Below, one piece after another: positions 48,523 through 57,623 of a DNA stretch of 64,000 bases. Source of the DNA: CAINVV01 sp963663005. Lineage in GTDB: Bacteria > Bacteroidota > Bacteroidia > Bacteroidales > Prolixibacteraceae. Numbering within the stretch: position 1 is the first letter of the stretch; each line of letters opens with the position of its first letter. A program made the position numbers and the translations under genes. The notes below the pieces were generated by a model. That model was not told the origin of the DNA. It saw only the letters and a program-made list of their open reading frames with translations, and made no database searches. The DNA lies in the NCBI GenBank assembly GCA_963663005.2, contig CAXXHH010000017.1:1-64000 (forward strand), in the 5' to 3' direction.

Positions 48523-48554
48523 TTTGTGTGTAACAATCCAAATTTACACACAAA
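48523..48554. repeat. right arm repeats, inverted pair of TTACACACAAA
   Basis: TTTGTGTGTAA (48523-48533) and TTACACACAAA (48544-48554) form a perfect 11-base inverted repeat with a 10-base spacer, just upstream of the integrase start. They match the TACACACAAA direct pair at the left end. The remaining 48,555-48,680 is A/T-rich without a gene. Confidence 0.68.
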
Positions 48555-48680
48555 TATTGAACTAATCTAATTTATTGCACACTATTATATTTTATTTGTA
48601 TATTTGTTAAATGTTTGATTTCAATAGTTTATATCTACTCTTAACTATTCAATCTAATTTTGCTTTATTACAAAAAATGT

Positions 48681-48697
48681 TCCCGGTAGGGTCACTT
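48681..48697 (+). repeat. attR of the tRNA-Arg element
   Basis: TCCCGGTAGGGTCACTT, identical to 43317-43333. Confidence 0.9.
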
Positions 48698-48709
48698 CAA
48701 AAAAATAAA

Positions 48710-48740
48710 GCCTTCAAAATCAATGATTTTGAAGGCTTTT
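48710..48740 (+). terminator. terminator just outside attR
   Basis: GCCTTCAAAATC / GATTTTGAAGGC, 12-base perfect stem, loop AAT, then TTTT. Before integration of the 5.4-kb element it would have stood 12 bases after the att core, i.e. just after tRNA-Arg. The following 48,741-48,957 shows no gene. Confidence 0.85.
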
Positions 48741-48957
48741 CTGCGTTTGGTAAATTGATTCCATCAGGATAAAACAAAACTAACTGATTTACAGCTTCTT
48801 CGGAGCTAGGGTGCCTACGGTGAACAATCGTACGAACTATATCAAGGTTCAGCATTTGGATTTGAAATTCACTTCTCATTTTTCCCTAGCAATTATTTAG
48901 AAACTCAGCAGTCAGAAAATATTTTACTTTTATACGTTGAAAACTGATTAAGCTTAA

Positions 48958-49548
48958 ATGGATACTACTAATCAAGGGAAGGAGCTCTTTTTATTTGAAG
49001 AGATGAAAAGGGGGAAGGAGTATGCCTTCGATTTCTTCTTTAACTATTACTATCCTGGTCTGTGTGTTTATGCTCAAAATATAATTTTACTTCCCGAAGA
49101 AGAAGCAAGAGATATCGTACAGGATGTTTTTGTCAAACTTTGGAACGACTGTAAAAAAATTGATATTCAGTATTCTATTCGGTCATATTTGTTTGCATCT
49201 GTAAAGCACAAATGCTTCGACTTATTAAGAAAGAAAAACAGAGACATAAGAATTCAGGAGATTACCAATGAGCACGATATTGCCGATGAATCGTTTGAAA
49301 CATATATTTTATCGGAGCTTGAAGCCCTATTCAATAAAAGCCTGGTCAAACTACCCGAACGTTGCCGCGAAGTTTTTGAACTTAGTCGATTTCAGGGTCT
49401 TAAAAACCGTGAAATTGCTGCCAGGTTGAATTTATCGGAAAAGACGGTAGAGAATCAGATAACCAAGGCACTCCATATTTTAAAAGAAGAATTAAAAGAC
49501 TACCTGCCGTTGTTGGCTCTTTTCGAATTTTTTCACTTTCTCCGATAA
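48958..49548 (+). CDS. ECF RNA polymerase sigma factor (FecI type)
   Basis: 196 residues. Region 2: EEEARDIVQDVFVKLWND (core binding and -10 recognition). Region 4: LPERCREVFELSRFQGLKNR and EIAARLNLSEKTVENQITKA (helix-turn-helix for the -35). No extra domains. It is followed by an anti-sigma gene and an STN-bearing SusC, the classical trans-envelope circuit in which the occupied outer-membrane receptor frees the sigma factor to raise susCD and enzyme expression. Confidence 0.93.
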   Translation: MDTTNQGKELFLFEEMKRGKEYAFDFFFNYYYPGLCVYAQNIILLPEEEARDIVQDVFVKLWNDCKKIDIQYSIRSYLFASVKHKCFDLLRKKNRDIRIQEITNEHDIADESFETYILSELEALFNKSLVKLPERCREVFELSRFQGLKNREIAARLNLSEKTVENQITKALHILKEELKDYLPLLALFEFFHFLR

Positions 49549-49636
49549 TTCTGATTGCTTTACCTCAGTAATTTTCCGAAATTGCATGGGGGGTAATTCA
49601 AAAAATTACGTCCTAATAATGTAAAGCACAAGAAAA

Positions 49637-50680
49637 GTGGAAAATAGAAATTTCGTATACAATTTAATATCTCAGGAACTTTCAGGTGGACTGGACAAGC
49701 AACAGAAAGAGAAATTGCAATCCTGGCTTGAAATGTCTCCGGAAAACCTGGCGGAGTACAATGAAGTAGTCAGATTCCTGACTTATTCTGGCAGGTTGGT
49801 TGCAATGAAAAAAATCAATTCTGAACGGGATCTATTCTTAGTCAAGAAAAAAATGAAAGGCGGACTAGGGGTTCGCGACTTAATCCATTATTTCCAAAGA
49901 GCAGCTGCAATCCTGATAATTCCACTTATCATCTATACAGTCTGGAATATTTCAGGTTCACCAGAAAGCAATCAAAAGTTTATCGCAACAAAAAGTTCTG
50001 AAACAGCTTTTGGTGTACGTTCAAAAATCCAGCTAAGTGATGGAACAAAAGTGTGGATAAATTCAGGAAGCATGCTAACCTATCCGGAAGAATTCAGTGG
50101 CGATTCACGTGAGGTGAAGCTGATTGGAGAAGCTTACTTTCAGGTCGAATCCGACAAAAAACATCCATTCTACGTTGATTTAAATGGCTATAAAGTTAAA
50201 GCTACCGGAACCCGATTTAACATATCCAATTACCTTGAAGATAAAGAAATAACCACCTATCTTGAACACGGCAAGGTTTCATTATTGGCATCTTCTCTCG
50301 GTAAACAGGAGGAATCAATTCATCAACTAAATGAAAAAGAGATCATTGTTCTGGACAAGGCCAGGAAACAATACCGGATTAAAAATGTTAACGGCAGTAA
50401 ATATTTAGCCTGGATTGATGGCAAATTGGTATTTGAAAATGACAATACAAATGATGTGGCAGTAAGGCTTGGTCGATGGTTTAATGCAGAAATAATCTTT
50501 GATGACGAATTATCAAAAAGCGAATATGTTTTTACGGCAACTTTTAGGCAGGAGTCTCTTGAAGAAGCATTGAAACTTTTATCGTACAGTTCCCCGATAA
50601 CATATAAAATCATTTCAGGTTCTCAATTGGACGATACTTCTTTCAGTAAGCGCAAAGTAATAATCTCAAAAAAAAGATAG
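49637..50680 (+). CDS. FecR-type anti-sigma factor
   Basis: 347 residues. Starts with GTG at 49637, VENRNFVYNLISQELSGGLD. A cytoplasmic sigma-binding N-terminus is followed by one membrane helix, AAAILIIPLIIYTVWNI (about 91-107). The periplasmic FecR domain shows SKIQLSDGTKVWINSGSMLT, EVKLIGEAYFQVESDKKHPF and VKATGTRFNISNYLE. A DUF4974 domain closes it (DVAVRLGRWFNAEIIFDDEL, ESLEEALKLLSYSSPITYKI), which contacts the STN domain of the SusC partner. It lies 88 bases after the sigma gene. Confidence 0.93.
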   Translation: MENRNFVYNLISQELSGGLDKQQKEKLQSWLEMSPENLAEYNEVVRFLTYSGRLVAMKKINSERDLFLVKKKMKGGLGVRDLIHYFQRAAAILIIPLIIYTVWNISGSPESNQKFIATKSSETAFGVRSKIQLSDGTKVWINSGSMLTYPEEFSGDSREVKLIGEAYFQVESDKKHPFYVDLNGYKVKATGTRFNISNYLEDKEITTYLEHGKVSLLASSLGKQEESIHQLNEKEIIVLDKARKQYRIKNVNGSKYLAWIDGKLVFENDNTNDVAVRLGRWFNAEIIFDDELSKSEYVFTATFRQESLEEALKLLSYSSPITYKIISGSQLDDTSFSKRKVIISKKR

Positions 50681-50715
50681 ATCTATGGCCAAAATTTAAA
50701 ATTAATCAAAAAAAA

Positions 50716-50762
50716 GGGAAGCTGGTAACTTCCCTTCTAAATCAGTCCTGTTGGGACAGGAC
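50716..50762 (+). promoter_or_regulatory. two tandem hairpins in the susC leader
   Basis: GGGAAG-CTGGTAA-CTTCCC (50716-50734) and GTCCTGT-TGGG-ACAGGAC (50745-50762), both perfect, 35 bases before the susC start. Neither is followed by a good T-run, so they are weak terminators at best and may be leader RNA structures. Confidence 0.5.
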
Positions 50763-50796
50763 CTAATTAAAGTATAAACTTAATATCAACAAATTT

Positions 50797-53700
50797 ATGA
50801 AAAAAAATCATTCCCTGTATTGGGAGGCGGATTCTTATATCCCGCTTAAAAAAGTTATTAGAAAGATGAAACTAACTCTACTAATTGTTTTACTCTCTGT
50901 CATTCAGATATTTGCAACTAGTGTTTATTCACAAAATGCGCGAATCAGCCTAAAGAAAGAGAATACTGCAATTGAGAATGTTCTTAAAACAATTGAAGAT
51001 CAGTCAGAATATTTCTTCCTATATAATGGTAAGCTGGTAGATGTAACACAAAAAGTAAACATCAACGTTGAAAATCAAAATCTTGAAAAGACCTTGAATG
51101 AACTTTTCAGGAATACGAATATAGCTTACAAGGTATATGATCGCCAAGTCGTTTTGTCACCAAGCGGAAGCGCCGATAATAGTCAGCAGGTAAAATCCGT
51201 TACTGGTAAAGTTACTGACACTTCAGGGAGCTTGCTGCCAGGCGTTTCTGTGGTTATTAAAGGTACCACCAGCGGCACGATTACTGACAGTGACGGAAAA
51301 TACACAATTTCAAACGTTCCTGAGAACGCAACTTTGCAGTTTTCGTTTGTTGGGATGAAAACCCTGGAAGCTGCCTGTGGAGGTAAAACCTCAATTAATG
51401 TAGCGCTCGTAGAAGATGCCATCGACATTGAAGAAGTCGTTGCCGTCGGTTACGGTGTTCAGAAGAAGACCAATCTTACCGGTTCTGTAATATCCGTTAC
51501 GGGTGATGATTTAGCAAAACGGCAAGTCGGTCAAACCTCTATGGCTTTACAAGGAGTTGCCCCGGGAGTAACAGTTACGCAGCGGTCGGGTCAGCCTGGG
51601 AATGACGGTGGTACCATCCGTATCCGTGGTATCGGAACGTTAGGAGATTCGAATCCATTAGTACTGGCCGATGGTGTTGAAACAAATATCAACAATGTCG
51701 ATCCAAACCTGATTGAAAGCATTTCGGTATTGAAAGATGCCGCGTCGGCAGCCATTTATGGTTCAAGAGCAGCAAATGGCGTAATTCTTATTACCACGAA
51801 ACGTGCCAAAGGGAACGGATTTTCTATCAATTATTCCGGATATGCCGGGTTTCAGCAACCAACCGACCTCCGCAATATGGTTAATGCGCATGATCATATG
51901 TCGATGCTTAACACCGCTTACATTAATGCTGGAAAATCACCATTATTTGCATCTTCATTAGTTGATACGTACACGGAATTGAGCAAAACTGATCCGGACA
52001 ATTATCCTGATGTTAACTGGCAAAAAAAAGTATATACCGGAAGTGGCTTCACCCAAAATCATTCTTTAAATCTTAACGGTGGAAATGATAACATCAAATT
52101 GATGGCAGCTTTTGGCTACTATGATCAAAAGGGAATTTTGGAAAATACGAATTTCAAGAGGTATTCTATTCGTTTAAACTCTGACATTAAGTTCACAGAA
52201 AAGTTCTCAGCAAAAATGGACTTTTTCCTTCGTCAGATGGAAACCAACGAACCGGCAAAAGGTGTTTCAACCATTATTTACTGGTTAAACCGTATGCCTG
52301 CCACGCAAGCTGCGCGATTGTCAAATGGCTCATACGGAATTGGTTGGGAGGGAGATAATCCAATGGCCGATGCTTTGTCTAGTGGAATCAACCAAAATCT
52401 TACACCTTCTGTGATGATGAATCTTGGATTCAATTACAAGTTTTCGAAGTCACTAATTCTGGATGCAGTTTATTCGCCCCATTTTTGGGAAGGGCATAAT
52501 AAATCATTTTCGAAAATAGTTACAACCTATTATCCCGATGGGCGTGTTGCCTATACAAAACCATCCAAAGCGTCGTTGAGCCAAACCAATAACCGGTATC
52601 AAACGAACAATGTCAGGGCAACCTTGAACTACGACAAGAACTTTGGAAAGCACAACCTAAAATTATTGGCTGGCTGGCAGCAGGAAGATTTTATGGACCG
52701 CTATTTTTCGGCTTATCGTGATACGTATGTGTTGCCGCAATATGAAGTCATCAATGCAGGTAGCGCCACCAACCAACAAACAAGCGGAGCTGGCTCAGAC
52801 TGGGCGTTACGTTCGTTCTTTGGACGGGTAAACTATGATTTTTCTGACCGCTATCTGTTTGAAGCCAATGTTCGCTACGATGGTTCCTCCAGATTTGCCG
52901 AAGGAAAAAAGTGGGGTGTCTTTCCTTCGTTTTCTGCCGGATGGCGCATCTCGGAAGAGAACTTTTGGAAGTCGTTGGACTCCGGCATTACAAATCTAAA
53001 ACTCCGTGGATCATGGGGTCAGCTGGGAAACCAGAATATTGGAACTTACCCTTTTGATTCGTTTGTAAACCTGACTTCTATTTTTGCTTTCAATAATGCC
53101 TTAGTTAATGGGGCTGCACTGACCGATATGGCCAATGGAGAAATCTCCTGGGAAACAACCGAGATGCAAAACTATGGTTTGGATATTGCCCTTTTGAATA
53201 ATAAGCTGTCGGCTTCTTTTGATTATTATATCCGTAATACAAATGGCATCCTCCTTCAATTGGATGTTCCTAAAATTATCGGGCTTACAGCTCCTTACCA
53301 AAATGCTGGTAAAGTAGAAAATAAAGGTTGGGATCTGAGCTTAAATTATCATGACAAAAAAGGTAATTTCAGCTATGACTTTGGATTTTCCCTATCTGAT
53401 GTAAAAAATAAAGTTCTTGATTTAAGGGGGATTAATCAGTCGAAATTAGTAGTTAACTACGAAGGTTATCCGATGCAGTCTATCCTGGCTCTCGAGGCCG
53501 AAGGCTATTTTACTGATGCGCAAGATGTTGCAACACATGCCAAACAATACGGAAACTATGCTCCGGGCGACATCAAATATAAAGACCAACTGACCGAAGA
53601 TACTAACGGAGACGGAAAGCCAGATGCAGGAGACGGGGTTATTAACGATAAGGATCAGAAAATCATTGGAAATACCATTCCGCGCTACACATTTGGACTA

Positions 53701-54150
53701 AGCGCCAACCTCGCCTGGAAAGGTTTTGATATGAGTGTCTTGCTTCAAGGTGTTGGCAAAGCTGATGGTTACCTGATGGCACAATCGGTCATGCCATTCT
53801 ATCTGGGTGGAACGGCGCAGGAACAAAACAAAGACTATTGGCGAACAGATAATTTAAATGCAAAATTTCCCCGTCTGGCATTTAACGAGCCGAATAACGA
53901 AAAAAATTCTTCGTTTTGGATGAAAAACGCTGCGTACATGCGTTTAAAGAATCTTCAGGTTGGCTATACGCTTCCGAAAAGACTAACTGAGCAATTGGGT
54001 GTCAAGAGAGTACGTACTTATTTCAGTGGGCAGAACCTGCTCACGCTGGACAAATTCTGGGATGGATTTGATGTGGAGGCTCCGGTTGGCGACGGCGCAT
54101 ATTATCCACAGGTAATCACATATTCATTAGGTATTGATGTAAATTTTTAA
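50797..54150 (+). CDS. SusC/RagA TonB-linked outer-membrane transporter with STN domain
   Basis: 1117 residues. After a long N-terminus and signal helix (LTLLIVLLSVIQIFATSVYS), an STN domain (about 55-125: ISLKKENTAIENVLKTIEDQ) links it to the FecR partner. A carboxypeptidase-D-like beta sandwich follows (VTGKVTDTSGSLLPGVSVVI, KGTTSGTITDSDGKYTISNV), then a TonB-box region DIEEVVAVGYG, plug (QTSMALQGVAPGVTVTQRSG, SISVLKDAASAAIYGSRAAN) and barrel ending LGIDVNF. Imports oligosaccharides across the outer membrane with the SusD lid encoded 10 bases downstream. Glycan identity unknown. Confidence 0.96.
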   Translation: MKKNHSLYWEADSYIPLKKVIRKMKLTLLIVLLSVIQIFATSVYSQNARISLKKENTAIENVLKTIEDQSEYFFLYNGKLVDVTQKVNINVENQNLEKTLNELFRNTNIAYKVYDRQVVLSPSGSADNSQQVKSVTGKVTDTSGSLLPGVSVVIKGTTSGTITDSDGKYTISNVPENATLQFSFVGMKTLEAACGGKTSINVALVEDAIDIEEVVAVGYGVQKKTNLTGSVISVTGDDLAKRQVGQTSMALQGVAPGVTVTQRSGQPGNDGGTIRIRGIGTLGDSNPLVLADGVETNINNVDPNLIESISVLKDAASAAIYGSRAANGVILITTKRAKGNGFSINYSGYAGFQQPTDLRNMVNAHDHMSMLNTAYINAGKSPLFASSLVDTYTELSKTDPDNYPDVNWQKKVYTGSGFTQNHSLNLNGGNDNIKLMAAFGYYDQKGILENTNFKRYSIRLNSDIKFTEKFSAKMDFFLRQMETNEPAKGVSTIIYWLNRMPATQAARLSNGSYGIGWEGDNPMADALSSGINQNLTPSVMMNLGFNYKFSKSLILDAVYSPHFWEGHNKSFSKIVTTYYPDGRVAYTKPSKASLSQTNNRYQTNNVRATLNYDKNFGKHNLKLLAGWQQEDFMDRYFSAYRDTYVLPQYEVINAGSATNQQTSGAGSDWALRSFFGRVNYDFSDRYLFEANVRYDGSSRFAEGKKWGVFPSFSAGWRISEENFWKSLDSGITNLKLRGSWGQLGNQNIGTYPFDSFVNLTSIFAFNNALVNGAALTDMANGEISWETTEMQNYGLDIALLNNKLSASFDYYIRNTNGILLQLDVPKIIGLTAPYQNAGKVENKGWDLSLNYHDKKGNFSYDFGFSLSDVKNKVLDLRGINQSKLVVNYEGYPMQSILALEAEGYFTDAQDVATHAKQYGNYAPGDIKYKDQLTEDTNGDGKPDAGDGVINDKDQKIIGNTIPRYTFGLSANLAWKGFDMSVLLQGVGKADGYLMAQSVMPFYLGGTAQEQNKDYWRTDNLNAKFPRLAFNEPNNEKNSSFWMKNAAYMRLKNLQVGYTLPKRLTEQLGVKRVRTYFSGQNLLTLDKFWDGFDVEAPVGDGAYYPQVITYSLGIDVNF

Positions 54151-54160
54151 AGTAAACGAG

Positions 54161-55840
54161 ATGAAAAAGGTATTTTTTAAAAACATATTATTGGCGTTGC
54201 TGGTACTTGTGGCAATGTCATGCCAGGATGATTATTTGAACAAATTCCCAATTGATAAACCAGCCAGTTCAACTTTCCTTCAAACAGAAACTGAACTTGA
54301 AATGGCTGTTAATGGTGCTTATCGCAATCTTTGGAGTGAGGGATTAGGAGGTTATAACATGCCATTTGAATCGATGCTGGATTGTGCAACAGACATTGGA
54401 TGGGAAAGGTCTGTCGTTTCGTGGCAGGAATTAGGAAATGGTAAAGTAGATCCGAATAATGAAGTCGTCAAACGAATCTGGGAAATTTGTTATACAGGAA
54501 TTCAACGATGTAATTACATCATCAAAAATGCTTCAAGAATTGAAAATATAACCGATAAGAATAAAGTAAACAGAAACGTCGCGGAAGCCAGGTTTTTGAG
54601 GGCCTACTGGTATCATCACCTGATTGAAATGTTTGGCGATGTACCTCTGGTTATAGAGCCGCTGGAATTATCTGAGTCAATGGTAACACGCACTGCCAAA
54701 GATAAAGTGTATGATTTCATTCTGGCTGAGTTGGAAGAAATTTCAACTATTCTTCCTGAAAAATATGCTTCAGCAGACAATGGCAGGATAACTAAGGGTG
54801 CTGCGTTGGCTCTCAAAGCCAAAGTCGCTCTTTATTCCGGAAAATATGATGTGGCCAGCGGTGCCGCCAAAAGGGTAATGGATGCCGGGACATACAGCCT
54901 GGATGCAAGTTACGAAGGTCTTTTCATAAAAAGCAAACAGGACGTTTCGAAAGAAATCATGTTCAAAATCCCATACCTGTGGGGTGTGACTGTCTACAAT
55001 ATTCCGCAAGGATTAAACACCAGGAATGGAAAGGGATATAGCGCGAAAATCCCTAACCAGGCAATGATCGACTCTTACCTCTGTAAAGATGGAATGACAA
55101 TTGACATGTCTCCTTTGTATAATCCCCAAAAGCCTTTCCTTAACAGAGATCCGCGACTAAATTATTCCTGTGTTGTTCCCGGTTCAATTTTCGACGGGTA
55201 TCAGTTTGAAACGCACAAGGATAGTCTGAAATGCTGGAATTATAACACCACTCCGGCAACCCGAGTTGCTAATCAGGATGCCACAAATCCTTACGCGTCC
55301 TTCTCGGGATATTGCTGGCGAAAGTATACCAATATGGAAAATCCTGAATATCTTACCCGGTCTGAAACAGGGTATGTTTTGATTCGTTATGCCGAAGTTT
55401 TGCTAACATATGCAGAAGCGAAAATTGAGGCAAATCAAATTGATCAGTCGGTTTACGATGCTATTAATCTGGTACGTAAAAGGGCAGGTATGCCAACGAT
55501 AGCTACTGCAAAAACACAGGCAGAACTCCGTTCAATAGTAAGGATGGAACGCAAAGTTGAGTTCGCTTTTGAAGGAAAGCGCCTGTATGATATCCGTCGT
55601 TGGAAAATCGCAGAACAAGTATTGAGCGGTAACTTGCTTGGCCGTATCCCCAAAGGAATTTTGGCTTCAGCCCCCGCGATTGATACTAATGGCACTCCCA
55701 GTTACAGCAATGTTTCCAATATGGACCAGATGAGAATTGTTGAAGTGCGCCTGTTCGATAAAAACAAAAATTACTTGTGGCCAATTCCACAGATAGAGAT
55801 TTCTGTAAATCCAAAATTAGGTCAGAATTCAGGTTACTAA
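54161..55840 (+). CDS. SusD/RagB glycan-binding lipoprotein
   Basis: 559 residues. Lipoprotein signal MKKVFFKNILLALLVLVAMSC with lipobox AMSC. SusD-type TPR-rich fold: TELEMAVNGAYRNLWSEGLG, NVAEARFLRAYWYHHLIEMF and DVPLVIEPLELSE (family PLVxxP region), KGAALALKAKVALYSGKYDV, and the C-terminal RMERKVEFAFEGKRLYDIRR and KNKNYLWPIPQIEISVNPKL. Forms the surface lid on the SusC barrel. Ends before a hairpin separating it from the enzyme genes. Confidence 0.96.
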   Translation: MKKVFFKNILLALLVLVAMSCQDDYLNKFPIDKPASSTFLQTETELEMAVNGAYRNLWSEGLGGYNMPFESMLDCATDIGWERSVVSWQELGNGKVDPNNEVVKRIWEICYTGIQRCNYIIKNASRIENITDKNKVNRNVAEARFLRAYWYHHLIEMFGDVPLVIEPLELSESMVTRTAKDKVYDFILAELEEISTILPEKYASADNGRITKGAALALKAKVALYSGKYDVASGAAKRVMDAGTYSLDASYEGLFIKSKQDVSKEIMFKIPYLWGVTVYNIPQGLNTRNGKGYSAKIPNQAMIDSYLCKDGMTIDMSPLYNPQKPFLNRDPRLNYSCVVPGSIFDGYQFETHKDSLKCWNYNTTPATRVANQDATNPYASFSGYCWRKYTNMENPEYLTRSETGYVLIRYAEVLLTYAEAKIEANQIDQSVYDAINLVRKRAGMPTIATAKTQAELRSIVRMERKVEFAFEGKRLYDIRRWKIAEQVLSGNLLGRIPKGILASAPAIDTNGTPSYSNVSNMDQMRIVEVRLFDKNKNYLWPIPQIEISVNPKLGQNSGY

Positions 55841-55850
55841 ATTCAAATTT

Positions 55851-55892
55851 TTAAAAGGAGAACCCGACTTGCTTCCGGTTCTCCTTTTAATT
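55851..55892 (+). terminator. hairpin between susD and the enzyme genes
   Basis: Perfect 14-base stem, 55851-55864 with 55877-55890 (core AAAAGGAGAACC / GGTTCTCCTTTT), 12-base loop, then TTTTC. Probably a partial terminator that makes the enzymes less abundant than SusCD. Confidence 0.8.
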
Positions 55893-55905
55893 TTCATTTC
55901 AAATC

Positions 55906-57606
55906 TTGCATAAAATGAATTGTTTAGCGGTACGACTATGTATTTGCCTGATCCTCTGTGCTTCATACTCTTGTCATTGCAAGAGTGCTGTTATAAGTAA
56001 TGAGATTCAGGAAACGGACAAAAACCACACGTTTGATGTGATCATTTACGGGGGAACTCCTGCTGGTATTGCCGCAGCAATCCAGGTTGCCCGGTCAGGA
56101 ATGAGTGTAGCTTTAATTGAACCATCACAATATGCGGGAGGTATCATGGTTAATGGTTTGGGTGGGACAGATATTGATAATCATTCTAATTTCCAGAACA
56201 GCCCGGCAGTAGGTGGCATTGCCCTTGAATTTTATAGAAAAGTAGCCCAATACTACGGCAGGCTTGCTGAGTTTGATTCTAAACTCAAAGCACATCAGAA
56301 AGATGCTTCAATATGGAGGTTCGAGCCTCATGTAGCAGCCGAAATTATAAAAACCTGGTTGAAAGAATATTCAATCTCTGTATTTCTTAATACCCGACTT
56401 GTCGAAGGAACGGGTTCGGTAAAAATGAGCAAAACAAACATTCGCTATCTTGAGACCGAAGGTGGCGTAAGATTTTCAGCAAAAGTATTTATTGATGCCA
56501 CGTTGGAGGGAGATTTGATGGCTAGTGCCGGAATCTCCACAACCTGGGGAAGGGAAAGCAATTTTGTGTATGGTGAGACAAAAAACGGCATTCGGGCCGA
56601 AAATACACATACACCATTTAAAGTGAATGTTGATCCGTATAAGATTCCTGGAAATCCATCCAGCGGTTTGATTCCAACCATTCAGAATGAGGCATTAGGT
56701 ACTCCCGGCGAAGGGGATAAATCTATTCAGGCTTATTGTTTCCGAATGTGCCTGACCAAAAATACCAACAACAGAATAGCCTTTGCCAAACCAAAAAATT
56801 ACGATCATTCCCAATATGAAATTTATCTGAGATATTTAAAGGCCGGTGGAAAACTATATACTCCATCAGCTGATATCCCAAACGGGAAAACAGATTTGGG
56901 CGCTTGGCACGATCTGTCGCATAACCTGTACGGACTGAACCACAGTTATCCTGAAGGAAGCTATGCTACTCGCCAACAGGTCTTCGAAGAGCATAAGTCA
57001 TTCACCCAGGGACTTTTCTATTTCCTTGCCAATGATCCGGAAGTTGGATTGTTGGATGCTTCACTTCAAAATACATGGAAACAGTGGGGGCTATGCAAAG
57101 ATGAGTTTTCCGATAACCAAGGCTGGCCACGCATGTTTTATGTACGAGATGGCCGCCGCATGATTTCCGACCACGTAATCACCGAGCATCATACCGATAA
57201 GATTAATCCGACCTCGGATGGCGATCCCGTAGCCGTCGCATATTGGCCACCTGATTTACATTCAACACGGCGTATTGTCAGGAATGGATTCGCTTATAAC
57301 GAAGGCAATGTTTTTGGGGAAAAGGACTGGCGCCCATTTGGAATTTCTTACAAGGCGTTAGTGCCGAAAAAGAATGAATGTACCAATTTGTTAACCCCAA
57401 CTTGCCCTTCTTGCAGTCATGTGGCTTACGGGGCCATCCGCATCGAATTTACTTTCATGGCATTAGGGCAAGCTACAGGTCTGGCTGCAGTTTTAGCTAT
57501 TGAAAATGGAGTCAGTGTTCAACAGGTTGATTATACCTTACTAAAGGGTACGTTGGTAAAAACCGGGCAGATTATTGATGCATCAGTGGTTGGAATGCCC
57601 GAGTGA
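55906..57606 (+). CDS. FAD-dependent oxidoreductase, exported
   Basis: 566 residues of the FAD_oxidored family (PF12831 type), common in glycan utilisation loci but biochemically poorly understood. N-terminal signal MNCLAVRLCICLILCASYSC is lipoprotein-like. The nucleotide-binding fold is DVIIYGGTPAGIAAAIQVAR, followed by VALIEPSQYAGGIMVNGLGG. Other marks: FIDATLEGDLMASAGI and YGAIRIEFTFMALGQATGLA at the end, closing the FAD site. First of three enzyme genes; 18 bases separate it from the next. A role in oxidising a sugar or uronate is inferred from location only. Confidence 0.88.
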   Translation: MHKMNCLAVRLCICLILCASYSCHCKSAVISNEIQETDKNHTFDVIIYGGTPAGIAAAIQVARSGMSVALIEPSQYAGGIMVNGLGGTDIDNHSNFQNSPAVGGIALEFYRKVAQYYGRLAEFDSKLKAHQKDASIWRFEPHVAAEIIKTWLKEYSISVFLNTRLVEGTGSVKMSKTNIRYLETEGGVRFSAKVFIDATLEGDLMASAGISTTWGRESNFVYGETKNGIRAENTHTPFKVNVDPYKIPGNPSSGLIPTIQNEALGTPGEGDKSIQAYCFRMCLTKNTNNRIAFAKPKNYDHSQYEIYLRYLKAGGKLYTPSADIPNGKTDLGAWHDLSHNLYGLNHSYPEGSYATRQQVFEEHKSFTQGLFYFLANDPEVGLLDASLQNTWKQWGLCKDEFSDNQGWPRMFYVRDGRRMISDHVITEHHTDKINPTSDGDPVAVAYWPPDLHSTRRIVRNGFAYNEGNVFGEKDWRPFGISYKALVPKKNECTNLLTPTCPSCSHVAYGAIRIEFTFMALGQATGLAAVLAIENGVSVQQVDYTLLKGTLVKTGQIIDASVVGMPE

Positions 57607-57623
57607 GAATGAAATTAAATTAA

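Larger units (their letters stand above)
43317..48697. mobile_element. 5.4-kb integrative element at tRNA-Arg
   Basis: Bounded by 17-base direct repeats (43317-43333 and 48681-48697), the left one restoring the tRNA 3' end. All eight genes lie on the minus strand. The integrase is nearest the right end. Contents in order of transcription: integrase, DUF3853 helix-turn-helix protein, PD-(D/E)XK nuclease, 230-aa unknown, repeat block, DUF5681-like protein and three unknowns. No relaxase, coupling protein, capsid, portal or replicative helicase is seen, so it is neither a complete conjugative element nor a prophage. It may be mobilised by a helper. Confidence 0.88.

Noticed and set aside
48697..48879. 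A 60-codon minus-strand reading frame beside attR
   Set aside because: It runs through the perfect terminator at 48710-48740 and the edge of the att site, and shows no known motif.
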